DNA from: Luteolibacter sp. Y139
GTDB taxonomy: Bacteria; Verrucomicrobiota; Verrucomicrobiia; Verrucomicrobiales; Akkermansiaceae
Length of the DNA: 64,000 nucleotides
Reading direction: 5' to 3'
Assembly (NCBI RefSeq): GCF_038066715.1
Contig: NZ_JBBUKT010000004.1
Coordinates: forward strand, 186,001 to 250,000
A program made the position numbers and the translations under genes. Shown one piece after another: positions 48,601 through 58,318 of the stretch; position 1 is the stretch's first letter, and each line of letters opens with the position of its first letter. Below the pieces are notes generated by a model. The model did not search any database. It was not told the DNA's origin and saw only the letters and a program-made list of their open reading frames with translations.

Positions 48601-51600
48601 TCAATCTGTTAGATCGGGGAATCGCAGGCGGAAGTATTGCTGCGAGCCGCCGGGAGGGATGACCCATGGATAGTGGGTGGCTGTCGCTTGCGCCCATGGC
48701 AGGGAAGAAATGGGCGAGGGTGGCTCGTGCAAGAGAGGCACGTCAAGGGGCTGCCATTCCAGAAGGTCGGAACTGGCTTCCAAGACGGCACCACTGGCGT
48801 GAAAGGGAAGATAGGGAATCATCAGCCAAGTCGCGGGAGCGAGGGGCTGGCCCGGGGCCGTATGGATTTCGAGCGCGGGTGGGACCGATGATGGATTTTC
48901 GGGGTCGGTGCCGAACCAGTATTCGAGATCATCGCTGGCACCGTCGTGATCCGCATCGTTGCCGGGGCTTTGATGGCTTGCTGTCTGCGGGCTGCTTGCG
49001 CTGAGAGGCGAGGCGATTCGCTCCAGACGGAAGTCATCGAGCCAGCCTTGCAGGTCCGGTTGCGTCGCCTCGGCCTCATACTCGTCAAACAGCCAGGATT
49101 CGAGACTGGCCATGAGCTGGAAGGAGACCTCGTGAGAACCCGCCGGCACTTGGACACTCATCTCCTCCCATTCGCCGGTGGTTGTCGCGTCGAGCCGCTC
49201 GACGGTGGTTCCATCGACTTGGGCCGCTAGAAAGAATCCCAGCACCGTGGGTATCACTCCGCCGCCGCCGTGAGGTGGGCCACTGCCCCCGCCACTCATG
49301 GAAATGCTCACTTCAGCGAGGCCGGCAATAGGTAGACCGGTGAAGGCGCGGGCACGGAAGGAAAGTATCGACGGCCCGTTCACCGTCGTCTTCAGCACGC
49401 GCGATCCGGAAATGGCGCGCACGGCTTCTGTCCACGAGCCATCCGCCTCGGCGTGAGCCACCGGATGCCAGGAAAGCGGGAGATCGTCGTTGGTGGAGAG
49501 CAAGACGGCGGGATCGAGCGAAGCGGCCTGATCGAGGGACCTTGCGGCTGCGTTCGTTAGAAGGAGTCCGTCCAGCCAAGCTTCCGAAGGGTCGCTGTAG
49601 CTGGTGCCGGGACCGGGCTCGTGAGACCAGCGAACCACATGGCTGCCGGCATTGACGGCCAACTCGACCCGGGTCCACGCCTCTCCTGCGGATGGAATGG
49701 GAAGCAGTCCGCCATCGAGGCTTACGCTCAGGATGCTGGAACCCCGGCGTTTCCACCAGAAACTCAGCCGCGCCGGGCCGACGACGGTGGTTTCCGCGAC
49801 TTGGTCCGAGTTGTAGCCGGTGCGACTGAGGAACGACCAAGCGCTGTCACCTCCGACCGGCGAACCGCCATCATCGCGACCAACCCAGCCGTTTGCTGTG
49901 ACGGGAGTGGGAAATTCGGCAGCTTCAGCCACCGCCTTCGCCACGCTTGAGTCGATGGAAAGCGATGCCAGCAAGGGGGTTTCGCGGCCCAGCTTGGAGA
50001 GATACGTCCATCGGCTGAACCTGCCGGGCGCCATGGCTGAGACGTGGGATTCCCATGAGCCTCCATTGCTTGTTAGATTCGCACCGTAGCCATCTTGATC
50101 CTGATATCTCCACGTGCCGCTCATTTTACCCGGGCGGCCCCACAGGGCCCGGACTTCTTCTGCACGGCTTGGGTGGAAAAAATAGAGCGATGATCCATAT
50201 CCCGGCTGCCATGCGTCCTCACCGGCCACGGTGACCGTAGAGCCGCCATTGTCTCCCGTTTCCAAGGCGAAGAGTTCCGGCACATCGACCGCGGCAGACA
50301 GCTGGGAATAGCCTCGGCGGACTGATAGATTTCCGATGCGCCACATCGCGTCGAATGCCACCGGGGATTCTTCTCCTTCTTCTCCGCCTTCCCACGGCTC
50401 TTCGTAGGGGTCGCAATTCCAGCGGATTGAATGAGGACCGGGCGGGAGAGTCAGCCGCATTCGTTGCCACGCGTGGGCGGTCATCGGAATGGCTGCGGCT
50501 CCATCGATCTGCAGCGAGTTCCGTGCATGCCAAAAGGTCCCCCAGTTCTCTGATAGCGCGGAATCCCAAGATAGCTCGCACGGGCCATGTACCTTGGTTT
50601 CCACCCAGCAGCCGCTATCGTCCAGGGTGTTCAAGACGATGGCTGGCTCGTTTTGCCGTCCGGCCCGGGAGAGCGCGACAGGTGAGACGGAGCTACTGGA
50701 CTTCCAGTTCAATCGCGGCAGGCCGCCGCCCTTGTTCAGCCCCACCCGCTTCATTGGCTGCCACGTCACTTGGTCCACCGCTCCCGCGATCCACTCCTGG
50801 TCGCCCTCCTTCCAGTCGGGGATTCGCAGGGTCAGGCGGACACGGTGCTTGCCGGGGCCTGTGATCCAAAATGGCTCCCGGCTTGCGGCACCGTCCACGG
50901 CCACCGGCGTGCCATCGATCGCGAGCGTCCAATAGATCCAAGGATTGCCGTAGAGATTGGAGTAGGCGGGCTCCAGCAGCGAAAATTCGAACAGGCCCGG
51001 GCCATTCACCGTGGTTTCCAGCCAAGCGTTTTCGCCGGATTTCACGATCGCGATTGCCGCTGTCCCGCCCATGGCTCCCGGAAGATTGCTGCCGCCGAAA
51101 GGTGCATCCCCGCCACTGTGCCATTTTACACCCCTTCCCGTATCGAGGGCTTCGGCCCACGGACTCGTGAAGTACGGGCTCCATCGTACTTGATCGAGCT
51201 CCACTCGCATGTTGACGTTATCCCGGGAGATCTCGCCAGTGACGATCCATTCGACAACGGAAGCGCCGGAATCGGGCAAACGGACCGTGACGGTCTGGGC
51301 GTGATAGGGATCGTAGAGCTCGGCGCATGTGATTCCATTGATCCGCAGCTCGGCCGAGCCGTAGTGGAGGCTACCGATGTTCTTCCACACGAACGAGAGT
51401 TCGCCGGGTCCGGTGACGGTGGTGGCCAGCCGGGATGTCTCTTCACCTGTCAGAGCGGGCGAGACTGCAAAATCATCTTCCGGGTCGTCTCGTCTCGAGC
51501 CGATCCAAGGGGCGTTCACGTCGTTCTCCCATGGGATCTCCTCGGCATCGAGTGAAGCGGCCAAATCGACGGTCGGGGTGGGAGTAAAGTGCACCCCATC

Positions 51601-53613
51601 CAGCGCTGCTTGTTCGGAGTCTCCGGCGGTGCCAAAAAACTCCCATTGCACGCGGTGGTAACCGGGGGGCAACCAATACCGCGCTGTTCGCCAGTCGGAG
51701 GATGAATCGTCATCCCCAAAGGTGCTGAAAAGTCCTGTCGTCAGGCAATCGAACCACCAATTGCCCTCTGGAATGCCTCCTTCATCCAACGAGGCGTGCC
51801 AGCGGAATTCCAAATAGCCGGGACCGACGAAGCCGGTGTTGATCTGGCACCACGTCGATTCTCCGGTGTTCCCAGGTTGCACGGATGCTCCACCCTCCGC
51901 GCCGGGGATATCCCGGGTGACGTGCCAGAGAGGCAAGGTCACGACAGGAAGGTTGGTGTCCAAGGCCGCCAGAAGCTTGCCCGGCGGATCAAGGTGAAGC
52001 ATCTGGACTCCGAAGAAAGAGGCTTCCAGGGGATCGTCGGAATCGTATCCGGGAGGAAGTTCCGCGAGCCAGCGAATGACATGGGTCCCCTGTGGAGTCT
52101 CCAACACGGCTCGTGCTGAAGCATGGAAGTCGTCAGCCACGATGAGCGGGACTCCATCCACCAATAGTTTGAGGGCTTGGGATCCCCGTGTATCCGCGAG
52201 GGTGAACGAGATTTCCATCGGGCCATCCACGGTGGTCTCCAGCCATCCTACCGGGTGCTCTCGATCGAGCACCGCCCGGACGACGTAGCCATTGAGAGTC
52301 GGCATCGGAATGGTTTCCCATCTGGCGTTTCCTCCCGTGGTGAGTGAGTCCTTCGGCAAGCCCAGCGTCTGCTCCAGGGTTTCTGGCGGAGAATTGATCT
52401 TCAGTTGATCGATCTGCACCCCTTGCTCGATCCCCGGGTTGCCAATCCTGAGCTCATGGTCGCCAGCCCCGATCGTCCAAACCAGCGTCCGCCAAGCACC
52501 GAGGGATGCTTCTCCAATGAGCACCGGTCGAATCTCACTCCCATCCACTTCGATCACCGGCCCGCTATCCGTGCGAAGGGAAAGCAGTGCGGGACCAGCC
52601 AAGCGGGTGGTGAGCGAGGTGGCGACTGGTAGAATCACCAGCGAGCCGTTGACCGCCTGGGGATCAGAAATCCCGAATGGCTCCTGCCCGCTGGTGGAGT
52701 TCGCCGTGGCGGTCCACCCGGCTTCGGATGTATCCAGAGCCGTGGCATAGGGGATCAGTGGAAGCAACTCCACGTCATCCACGGCCAGATCGAAATCGTA
52801 ACGACTTCCCGCCAGATAGTATCCGGCTTCCCACGTCGCGATGTGAGTGCCGGGGCCCACCCACGAAAGGTTTCGCTTCCAATCGCCTTCCGCGCCGAGC
52901 GTGAGCGCGTTTTTCTTTCCATCGATTCGAAAGGTGGATGGTCCATAGCCGCGGAACCTCGCATGATAGCTCAAGACGGCTGGACCCCGTACCGTTGCGG
53001 TTAGCGGTTCCTGCGGTTCCGGAGTGGCACCGGTGCTTCTCGAAATCCGCAATCCAGACCACGCGGCGCCACCGTCTCCACGATGCCAGGCATTCTGCCC
53101 CCGCCACGGCTTGTTTCCTCCGGCAGCGAGTGCGATGCCAGTCCCGGCTTTGGCCTTGTCGAGCGGGACCTCCGAGAATGGCTCCCAGCCTGCGTTGGAA
53201 AAGGCAGCTGGGCGACCATCGCTGAATTGGCGTCTGGCGCTCCACCGGACGACGTGGGCTCCTACTGGGACCTCCGCTCTCACGGCCTGGTCGTGATCCG
53301 TGGCTTCGCCTCCGGACATGACGCCATCGATCCAAACCCTTGTTCTGAACCCACCATCGCTTTTCGTATTCAGCGAGATCAGGCCCGGGCCATTGACCGT
53401 GGTTTCGACGCCGTATTCGGAGCTGGTGGAGGCAAACAGTCCACGGTCATCAGTTCGCCAGCTTGCCGCGGATACGCCGGTCAAGGCCCACGTCAGCTCC
53501 GGCGGACTTCCCAGCGCGGTGCGGATTTGTTCCTGCGTCAGATCGGCGCGAACCACCGAGGAAGCGGCGAGCCACGCGAGCAAGATCCGGGCGAAGAGGC
53601 GGGGGAAAATCAT
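48601..53613 (-). CDS. Giant secreted repeat protein (1670 aa)
   Basis: 1670 aa with a signal peptide (MIFPRLFARILLAWLAASSVVRA). It contains about ten copies of a beta-rich module of roughly 130-160 residues, each with a TTVxGPGxLSFxW strand pair and PAGxHxVxW: examples TTVNGPGLISL, TTVDGPMEISFTLA, TTVTGPGELSFVWKN, TTVNGPGLFEFSLL, TTVVGPARLSFWWKRR, KTTVNGPSILSFRA, and VGAHVVRWS, PQGTHVIRWLA, NAGSHVVRWSH, VPAGSHEVSFQ. The C-terminus has the Ca-binding DADHDGASDDLEYWFGTDPE and a small beta domain ending QQYFRLRFPDLTD, shared with the sugar dehydrogenase at 15533. Probably an exported adhesion or carbohydrate-binding protein; no catalytic domain seen. Monocistronic. Confidence 0.85.
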   Translation of the reverse strand: MIFPRLFARILLAWLAASSVVRADLTQEQIRTALGSPPELTWALTGVSAASWRTDDRGLFASTSSEYGVETTVNGPGLISLNTKSDGGFRTRVWIDGVMSGGEATDHDQAVRAEVPVGAHVVRWSARRQFSDGRPAAFSNAGWEPFSEVPLDKAKAGTGIALAAGGNKPWRGQNAWHRGDGGAAWSGLRISRSTGATPEPQEPLTATVRGPAVLSYHARFRGYGPSTFRIDGKKNALTLGAEGDWKRNLSWVGPGTHIATWEAGYYLAGSRYDFDLAVDDVELLPLIPYATALDTSEAGWTATANSTSGQEPFGISDPQAVNGSLVILPVATSLTTRLAGPALLSLRTDSGPVIEVDGSEIRPVLIGEASLGAWRTLVWTIGAGDHELRIGNPGIEQGVQIDQLKINSPPETLEQTLGLPKDSLTTGGNARWETIPMPTLNGYVVRAVLDREHPVGWLETTVDGPMEISFTLADTRGSQALKLLVDGVPLIVADDFHASARAVLETPQGTHVIRWLAELPPGYDSDDPLEASFFGVQMLHLDPPGKLLAALDTNLPVVTLPLWHVTRDIPGAEGGASVQPGNTGESTWCQINTGFVGPGYLEFRWHASLDEGGIPEGNWWFDCLTTGLFSTFGDDDSSSDWRTARYWLPPGYHRVQWEFFGTAGDSEQAALDGVHFTPTPTVDLAASLDAEEIPWENDVNAPWIGSRRDDPEDDFAVSPALTGEETSRLATTVTGPGELSFVWKNIGSLHYGSAELRINGITCAELYDPYHAQTVTVRLPDSGASVVEWIVTGEISRDNVNMRVELDQVRWSPYFTSPWAEALDTGRGVKWHSGGDAPFGGSNLPGAMGGTAAIAIVKSGENAWLETTVNGPGLFEFSLLEPAYSNLYGNPWIYWTLAIDGTPVAVDGAASREPFWITGPGKHRVRLTLRIPDWKEGDQEWIAGAVDQVTWQPMKRVGLNKGGGLPRLNWKSSSSVSPVALSRAGRQNEPAIVLNTLDDSGCWVETKVHGPCELSWDSALSENWGTFWHARNSLQIDGAAAIPMTAHAWQRMRLTLPPGPHSIRWNCDPYEEPWEGGEEGEESPVAFDAMWRIGNLSVRRGYSQLSAAVDVPELFALETGDNGGSTVTVAGEDAWQPGYGSSLYFFHPSRAEEVRALWGRPGKMSGTWRYQDQDGYGANLTSNGGSWESHVSAMAPGRFSRWTYLSKLGRETPLLASLSIDSSVAKAVAEAAEFPTPVTANGWVGRDDGGSPVGGDSAWSFLSRTGYNSDQVAETTVVGPARLSFWWKRRGSSILSVSLDGGLLPIPSAGEAWTRVELAVNAGSHVVRWSHEPGPGTSYSDPSEAWLDGLLLTNAAARSLDQAASLDPAVLLSTNDDLPLSWHPVAHAEADGSWTEAVRAISGSRVLKTTVNGPSILSFRARAFTGLPIAGLAEVSISMSGGGSGPPHGGGGVIPTVLGFFLAAQVDGTTVERLDATTTGEWEEMSVQVPAGSHEVSFQLMASLESWLFDEYEAEATQPDLQGWLDDFRLERIASPLSASSPQTASHQSPGNDADHDGASDDLEYWFGTDPENPSSVPPALEIHTAPGQPLAPATWLMIPYLPFHASGAVLEASSDLLEWQPLDVPLLHEPPSPISSLPWAQATATHYPWVIPPGGSQQYFRLRFPDLTD

Positions 53614-53695
53614 GAAGGGGAGGACGAGGACAGCACTGAATGACGAATCCCGAGTTGAGAAGTCATATCATGACTGCGGGATCGTGGGCCGGCTG

Positions 53696-54085
53696 CTAGG
53701 CCAGCACCCGGTGCACCCTGCGGAATACCAGCGCTCCGCATGCCGCGCCTAACACATCGGCGGTGAAGTCACCGAGATCGTGGGCGCTTCGATTGGGCGT
53801 GTAGGACTGATGGTGCTCGTCGATCGCGCCGACAAGGGCAGCGGCGAGCACGGTGAACCAGAAGATCTTTTTCCAATCCGGCTTCCCGGGATTGAGGCGG
53901 AAGAGGAAGGCGGAGAACAAGCCGCCGCCACCGAAGAAGTAGCCCAGGTGCTCGAGCTTGTCGTTCACATGGAACGGAAACTCGGCGGGGAGGGGATTCG
54001 GTTGGGAGGACAGCCACCAGAGGGTGCCGAACCAGACCGCATAGGCGGTGAGCCAAAACCACGGGGAGCGGATCAGGCGACGCAT
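53696..54085 (-). CDS. VanZ-like membrane protein
   Basis: 129 aa from ATG 54085. About three transmembrane segments (LIRSPWFWLTAYAVWFGTLW, GYFFGGGGLFSAFLFRLN, FTVLAAALVGAIDEHHQSYT) with the VanZ signature DEHHQSYTPNRSAHDLGDFT and DKLEHLGYFFGGGGL. Its start codon overlaps no neighbour; brnA lies 14 nt upstream and it may belong to the same transcript. Function of chromosomal VanZ proteins is poorly defined. Confidence 0.88.
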   Translation of the reverse strand: MRRLIRSPWFWLTAYAVWFGTLWWLSSQPNPLPAEFPFHVNDKLEHLGYFFGGGGLFSAFLFRLNPGKPDWKKIFWFTVLAAALVGAIDEHHQSYTPNRSAHDLGDFTADVLGAACGALVFRRVHRVLA

Positions 54086-54099
54086 GATCCCACGTGAGC

Positions 54100-54384
54100 T
54101 TACTGCTTGCGCAGTTCGTCCTCGAGGCGCTCGGCCAGCCACTGCTTCATCATCGACTGATAGTTGAGGAAGCGGGAGCGGGCGATGCGCTTGATGCGGG
54201 AAAGCATCCGCGGGTCGAAGCGCAGGGTGATGGTCGTGGATTCGCGCGAGTCGGGCTCATGGATGGAGCCGGACATGAGCCGGGCCTCCAGCTCATGGGT
54301 TTCCCAGAAGCGGGCTTCCGCTTCCTCGTCATCAAAAGCCGGAATGTCCGACCAACGGGCGATAGGCTGCATGGGCTGGCTCAT
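54100..54384 (-). CDS. brnA: BrnA-family antitoxin
   Basis: 94 aa. A type II antitoxin of the CopG/BrnA type: an N-terminal segment (RWSDIPAFDDEEAEARFWET) that usually neutralises the toxin, then a ribbon-helix-helix (STTITLRFDPRMLSRIKRIA, RSRFLNYQSMMKQWLAERLE). The ATG directly abuts the brnT stop, giving the normal toxin-antitoxin order. Expected to repress its own operon as a complex with BrnT. Confidence 0.88.
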   Translation of the reverse strand: MSQPMQPIARWSDIPAFDDEEAEARFWETHELEARLMSGSIHEPDSRESTTITLRFDPRMLSRIKRIARSRFLNYQSMMKQWLAERLEDELRKQ

Positions 54385-54657
54385 TTATTTGAACTCGGCG
54401 TACTTGCGCTCGTAGAAACGTTGTTCGCCCTCGCTCATCGGCCGTGCGGCGATGACGCGGGTGCGTTTGCCATCCGTCCAGAAGCAGACGAAGAGGAGGC
54501 GGTCCGCGACGGTGCGGCCGAGGGCGTAGAAGCGGCTTTCACCCGACTCCTGGTCGGGCAGCAGGCGCAAACCGAACGGGTCCTCAAGGGCCTCCTCGAG
54601 TTCGCGGGGCTTGATGGACTTCAGGTCGAAGTGGACGTCGATGAGGTCGAGTTCCAT
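54385..54657 (-). CDS. brnT: BrnT-family ribonuclease toxin
   Basis: 90 aa RNase toxin. The family pattern IKPRELEEALEDPFGLRLLP, GESRFYALGRTVADRLLFVC, FWTDGKRTRVIAARPMSEGE and QRFYERKYAEFK matches BrnT (EDP, R-A-R...E...Y). The N-terminal MELDLIDVHFDLKSI lacks the common 'fewDxxKa...KHG' string in full, so activity is not certain. Toxin precedes antitoxin with no gap. No signs of mobility beside it. Confidence 0.86.
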   Translation of the reverse strand: MELDLIDVHFDLKSIKPRELEEALEDPFGLRLLPDQESGESRFYALGRTVADRLLFVCFWTDGKRTRVIAARPMSEGEQRFYERKYAEFK

Positions 54658-54783
54658 GAGAATCGGTTGCGGCCCGCAGAAAACACGAGAATCGCGGGCT
54701 TGGGAATGGGAAATTGGAAATTAGGGGGAAAGCCGCATTTCAGGCCATCTAACGCCCTGAATCCGTGAATTTACAATGACCAT

Positions 54784-56715
54784 TCAATCGTCGCCAAACA
54801 GGTCAACCGCGAGGCGGGTGGCAGTCTCGGCATTGATCATGAAGGGAAGGGCTTCTCCACTGACGCGGCCGAAGAAAAGGCGGTTCCCCGGGGCGTCACT
54901 TGCGGGGGCGATGATCAATTCGCGGCGCTGGATGCCGATCTTCTTCCCATCCCCATCGAGCTGGTGGATGCCGAGGGTGAAGCGCATGGAGGGCCTGGCG
55001 AGGGCGCTCAGGGCGCCGGCGTCGTCGGGCGCGAGCCAAGTGTCACCGCGCAGCTTGAGCAGCGGTTCCAGCAGGCGGTTGGCGCGTTCGGTGATGAGTT
55101 CGGCACTGCGATCCGTCTCGCCCTCGTGGGCGGCCCAGGTTTCGTCACCCCAGTTGTATTCGAGCTTCAGCTTGGGATGGCCTTCGATCTCGCGTTCGAT
55201 GAAGGCGAGATCGATGGAGGCGACACTCCAGACGTCGGTGAGGCGCCATTGCCAGGGCTTGGTGCAGATCTCGTTGACGACGCTGTCTTCCAGCTTCATG
55301 ACCCGGGGCACATCGGCACGCCTCGCATACCAGGTGCCATCGCGGCCCTGGCCGAAGTGCAGCTCGATGAGCTTGTCGCCAGTGGTCGCGATCCGGAGCC
55401 TCAGCGCGGGGCGGTCGAGGCCGTAGGGAGCGAAATCGACGGCGGCATCACTGGGGAACCCGGTGACCTTGGTCTCCGTGACCACCTTCAGCAGCTTGTA
55501 GAGAGACACCTCATTGAGCGGCTCCATGCGGCCGGAGGGACCCCGCACTTGCCAGCGGGCGCCCTTGGGCCGGGCGAGCGCGATTTCCTCCGCAGTGGAG
55601 GGAGAAATAAGGAAGCCCTCGATGTCCTCGACCTTGAGGTCGGTCAGGCGCGGGTCGCGCAGTTCATTGACCGTGTCCGGCAGGCCGGCGACGGAGACGA
55701 GGTTTTCGGGTGGGATATCGGTCGCTGGCTTGCCGTTGGCCGCGACGGTGGGAGCCAATGGCTTGAGGCGCAGCTCGAAGACGGCACCGGGCCGGTCGCT
55801 GACGGTGGCGAAGACGGTATCAGCTTCCGGAGTGGCGGGAGGCATGATCTCCATCATCACTTCCTCGGTCTGGCCGAAGTGCTTGATCGCGATCTTCTCG
55901 CGGCCGTTCACGTCGTCCGATGGCAGGGTGACCTCGGAGCGCTCGGCGATCTTCTCGGCGCGCATCAGGTAGAGGTCGGTGAGGAGTTTCTTCACCGCGG
56001 TCTCGTCCGTGCGAAGCTCGAGTGGCTTGGTGATCATCCACGGGGCCTTGCCTCCCGTGCGAGAGAGTACCACTTCCGTCTCCGCGTTCTTGATCCGGAC
56101 GGATTGGAGGGCCACGGGATTGAAGAACAGCGGATGGTGATCGCGCAGGTGGCGCAGCCCTTCGCGGAAAAGGTAATGGATGTCACCGGTGGCTGCGTAG
56201 ATGTGGCCCCCGTGTGCACCGTCCTGCGGCTGGAGGAAGACGGTGGCGACTTCATCCTTGGTCTTGGGGTCGCGGTGGACCCACTCGGTCTTCCGGCCTA
56301 GCAAGTAGGTGGCGAGCGACTTGCCATCCTTGTCCTCGATGCGCACCCCGATGGTCCCCTCGACCAGGCCCACCTTGGCCGTGTCGATCTTGCCCTCCGG
56401 GATGATATCCTCGACGCGGGTGCCGAGGGTGAAATTCAGGATGCCGTCCGCCACGGATTGGTCCATGCGGTCGGACCACGGCTTGACCACGCGCCAGATG
56501 CCTTTCTCGAAGACGCACTCGACCTTCACGCCATTGCCGGAAAGGAGGATGCGATGGATATCCTCCGGTTTGAAGGTGTAGATGCGCTCGCCGACGGCGG
56601 TCGCCTTCGGCCCGAGCAGGCGGTCCAGGCTTCCTTCCTTGAAGCGCATCGCAGCGGTCAGGGCGACCGCAGCGGTCGCCACGAGCAGCAGCAGCGTGAA
56701 GGAGATCGAGCGCAT
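54784..56715 (-). CDS. DUF4340 protein of a Gld-like ABC operon
   Basis: 643 aa. One N-terminal transmembrane helix (FTLLLLVATAAVALTAAM) and a large exported region containing several DUF4340-type repeats, with strings such as IYTFKPEDIHRILLSGNGVK, WRVVKPWSDRMDQSVADGIL, NFTLGTRVEDIIPEG and APWMITKPLELRTDETAVKK. Third gene of a minus-strand operon after an ABC-2 permease and a GldG-like protein, 14 nt downstream of the latter. In other bacteria this trio accompanies an ATPase. The transported substrate is unknown; gliding is not implied in non-Bacteroidota. Confidence 0.88.
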   Translation of the reverse strand: MRSISFTLLLLVATAAVALTAAMRFKEGSLDRLLGPKATAVGERIYTFKPEDIHRILLSGNGVKVECVFEKGIWRVVKPWSDRMDQSVADGILNFTLGTRVEDIIPEGKIDTAKVGLVEGTIGVRIEDKDGKSLATYLLGRKTEWVHRDPKTKDEVATVFLQPQDGAHGGHIYAATGDIHYLFREGLRHLRDHHPLFFNPVALQSVRIKNAETEVVLSRTGGKAPWMITKPLELRTDETAVKKLLTDLYLMRAEKIAERSEVTLPSDDVNGREKIAIKHFGQTEEVMMEIMPPATPEADTVFATVSDRPGAVFELRLKPLAPTVAANGKPATDIPPENLVSVAGLPDTVNELRDPRLTDLKVEDIEGFLISPSTAEEIALARPKGARWQVRGPSGRMEPLNEVSLYKLLKVVTETKVTGFPSDAAVDFAPYGLDRPALRLRIATTGDKLIELHFGQGRDGTWYARRADVPRVMKLEDSVVNEICTKPWQWRLTDVWSVASIDLAFIEREIEGHPKLKLEYNWGDETWAAHEGETDRSAELITERANRLLEPLLKLRGDTWLAPDDAGALSALARPSMRFTLGIHQLDGDGKKIGIQRRELIIAPASDAPGNRLFFGRVSGEALPFMINAETATRLAVDLFGDD

Positions 56716-56729
56716 GGCGGTTCTTCAGT

Positions 56730-58313
56730 TCAGGCGCGGCGCGAGGACCAGACGAGGCCGGCGATGAGGGCTCCGAAAGCGGGCAGGAAGATCCAGTTCA
56801 CCCGGTTGATGAAGGCGATCTGGCTATCCAGCAGCGGGAGCTTGTAGCTGCCCAGCGTGCGCGGGCCGGTGCCGGCGAGGGATTCGCGACCGATGAGCCA
56901 GTTCACGCTGCTGGCGAGGAAGTCCTTGTTGATATCCGAGAAGTATTTCGGTGCGAGGAAGTCCGAGTTCGCCACCACCACCATGCGGGAGATGCGCTCG
57001 CTGAGATCATCGCGATTGGCGGCACCGCGGATGACGGCGCCTGCGATGCTGAGCGGACCGGGATTGTCCTCGCGCGGGTCGAAGGTCGGCTTCGCGGTGG
57101 AGAACTTCGTTTCACCCCAGAAGTCATTGCCCGTTTCGATCAGCACGTACGGACGGATGCCCTTCGAGGTCAGATCCTCGTTGTCCTTCTCGCGAATTTC
57201 GAGGCTGGAGGTGGAGCCTTCGAAGATGGTGGTTTTCCTGGCGAAGTCCTGGGTGAATTCCATGCCCGCGGTGAAGTTGGCGCGGACATCGGTGTGGACT
57301 TGGTCGCCCTTCTGGGAAATGACGCGGTCCTTGCGCGGGGTGATGCCCACGTTCCGGAGGAAGGCGCGCAGGCGCGGCGGCGTATCAGTGCCGCCCAGCG
57401 TGATGAGCAGCGAGGACTTCGGCCGCTCCCAGTATTCCATCAGCACTTCCAGCTCCTGGGGAGTGAAGTCGTAGGTGGGATTGACGATTGCCACGGCGGC
57501 CACGTCGTCGGGAATGCGGTCGATGCCGGAGATACGGGCACGCATGGTGACGGCATTCTGGCTGAGCAGGGTTGACTCGAAGTTGGCGAGCGGGGATTCC
57601 GCGCCCTCGCCGTTAAAGCCGCTCTTGTCGGCCAGCAGGTAAACCTTGCGCGGTTTGCCTTCGAGGGCGGAGACGATGCCGGTGGTGATGGCATCCTCGC
57701 CGAGGAAGCCGGTGATCTTGCGCTGGCTGTTCTCGCCCTTGAACTCGGTCTCGTAGCGCATCATCCGCTCCGCCTCGATGAAGTGGACGTGCGAGCTGGC
57801 ATTGCCGGCGGCCTCTTCGGTCAGGCTGGCCTGCTTCTGTTCCGCCGTGCGGGCATCGACGATGGCCAGGTCGCTGGTGAACATCGACTTGTTGAAGGAC
57901 GTCCGGAATACCTCGCCATACTCCTTTGCCACCTGCTGGGTGCGGTCGGGAGAGCGGACGGGATCGAGCAGCTCCAGCTTCACCTTTCCATCGGAGAGGC
58001 GCTTGTATTCCTCCCCCAGCGCACGGACGCGCTCGGCGATCGGGCTATTGCGGCGGAAGGCGAGCAAGAGGCGCACGGGCTCCGCGCGGTTCCTCACCTC
58101 CGGCGATTGGAGGTAGCGTTGCGTGGCAGATGAGAGTGTGTAGGCGGCATCCGCGCTCAGATCCTTCGGGATGTAGTGCTGTGAGCCCAGGTAATTTGCC
58201 GCCGCGAACAAGACCGTGACGCAGGCCACCTGTAGCAGCGAGAGCACGCCGGTGCCGAAGCGCCGCACGGGTTTCGCCGGCTTTTCCGTCTTGGGATCGG
58301 ATTCGTTGCTCAT
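56730..58313 (-). CDS. GldG-like ABC transporter auxiliary membrane protein
   Basis: 527 aa from ATG 58313. An N-terminal helix (TGVLSLLQVACVTVLFAAAN), a large exported domain of the ABC-type uncharacterised transport (GldG) family (YTLSSATQRYLQSPEVRNRA, LLAFRRNSPIAERVRALGEE, GFLGEDAITTGIVSALEGKP, KVYLLADKSGFN, VAAVAIVNPTYDFTPQELEV), and a C-terminal helix (NWIFLPAFGALIAGLVWSSR). Starts 5 nt after the stop of the permease gene, so it is coupled to it. Expected to work with that permease and an ATPase. Confidence 0.9.
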   Translation of the reverse strand: MSNESDPKTEKPAKPVRRFGTGVLSLLQVACVTVLFAAANYLGSQHYIPKDLSADAAYTLSSATQRYLQSPEVRNRAEPVRLLLAFRRNSPIAERVRALGEEYKRLSDGKVKLELLDPVRSPDRTQQVAKEYGEVFRTSFNKSMFTSDLAIVDARTAEQKQASLTEEAAGNASSHVHFIEAERMMRYETEFKGENSQRKITGFLGEDAITTGIVSALEGKPRKVYLLADKSGFNGEGAESPLANFESTLLSQNAVTMRARISGIDRIPDDVAAVAIVNPTYDFTPQELEVLMEYWERPKSSLLITLGGTDTPPRLRAFLRNVGITPRKDRVISQKGDQVHTDVRANFTAGMEFTQDFARKTTIFEGSTSSLEIREKDNEDLTSKGIRPYVLIETGNDFWGETKFSTAKPTFDPREDNPGPLSIAGAVIRGAANRDDLSERISRMVVVANSDFLAPKYFSDINKDFLASSVNWLIGRESLAGTGPRTLGSYKLPLLDSQIAFINRVNWIFLPAFGALIAGLVWSSRRA

Positions 58314-58318
58314 GGGTA

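Noticed and set aside
54964-56301. 445-codon plus-strand open frame opposite the DUF4340 gene
   Set aside because: Shadow frame; the minus-strand protein has membrane anchor and family motifs, and sits in a coherent operon.
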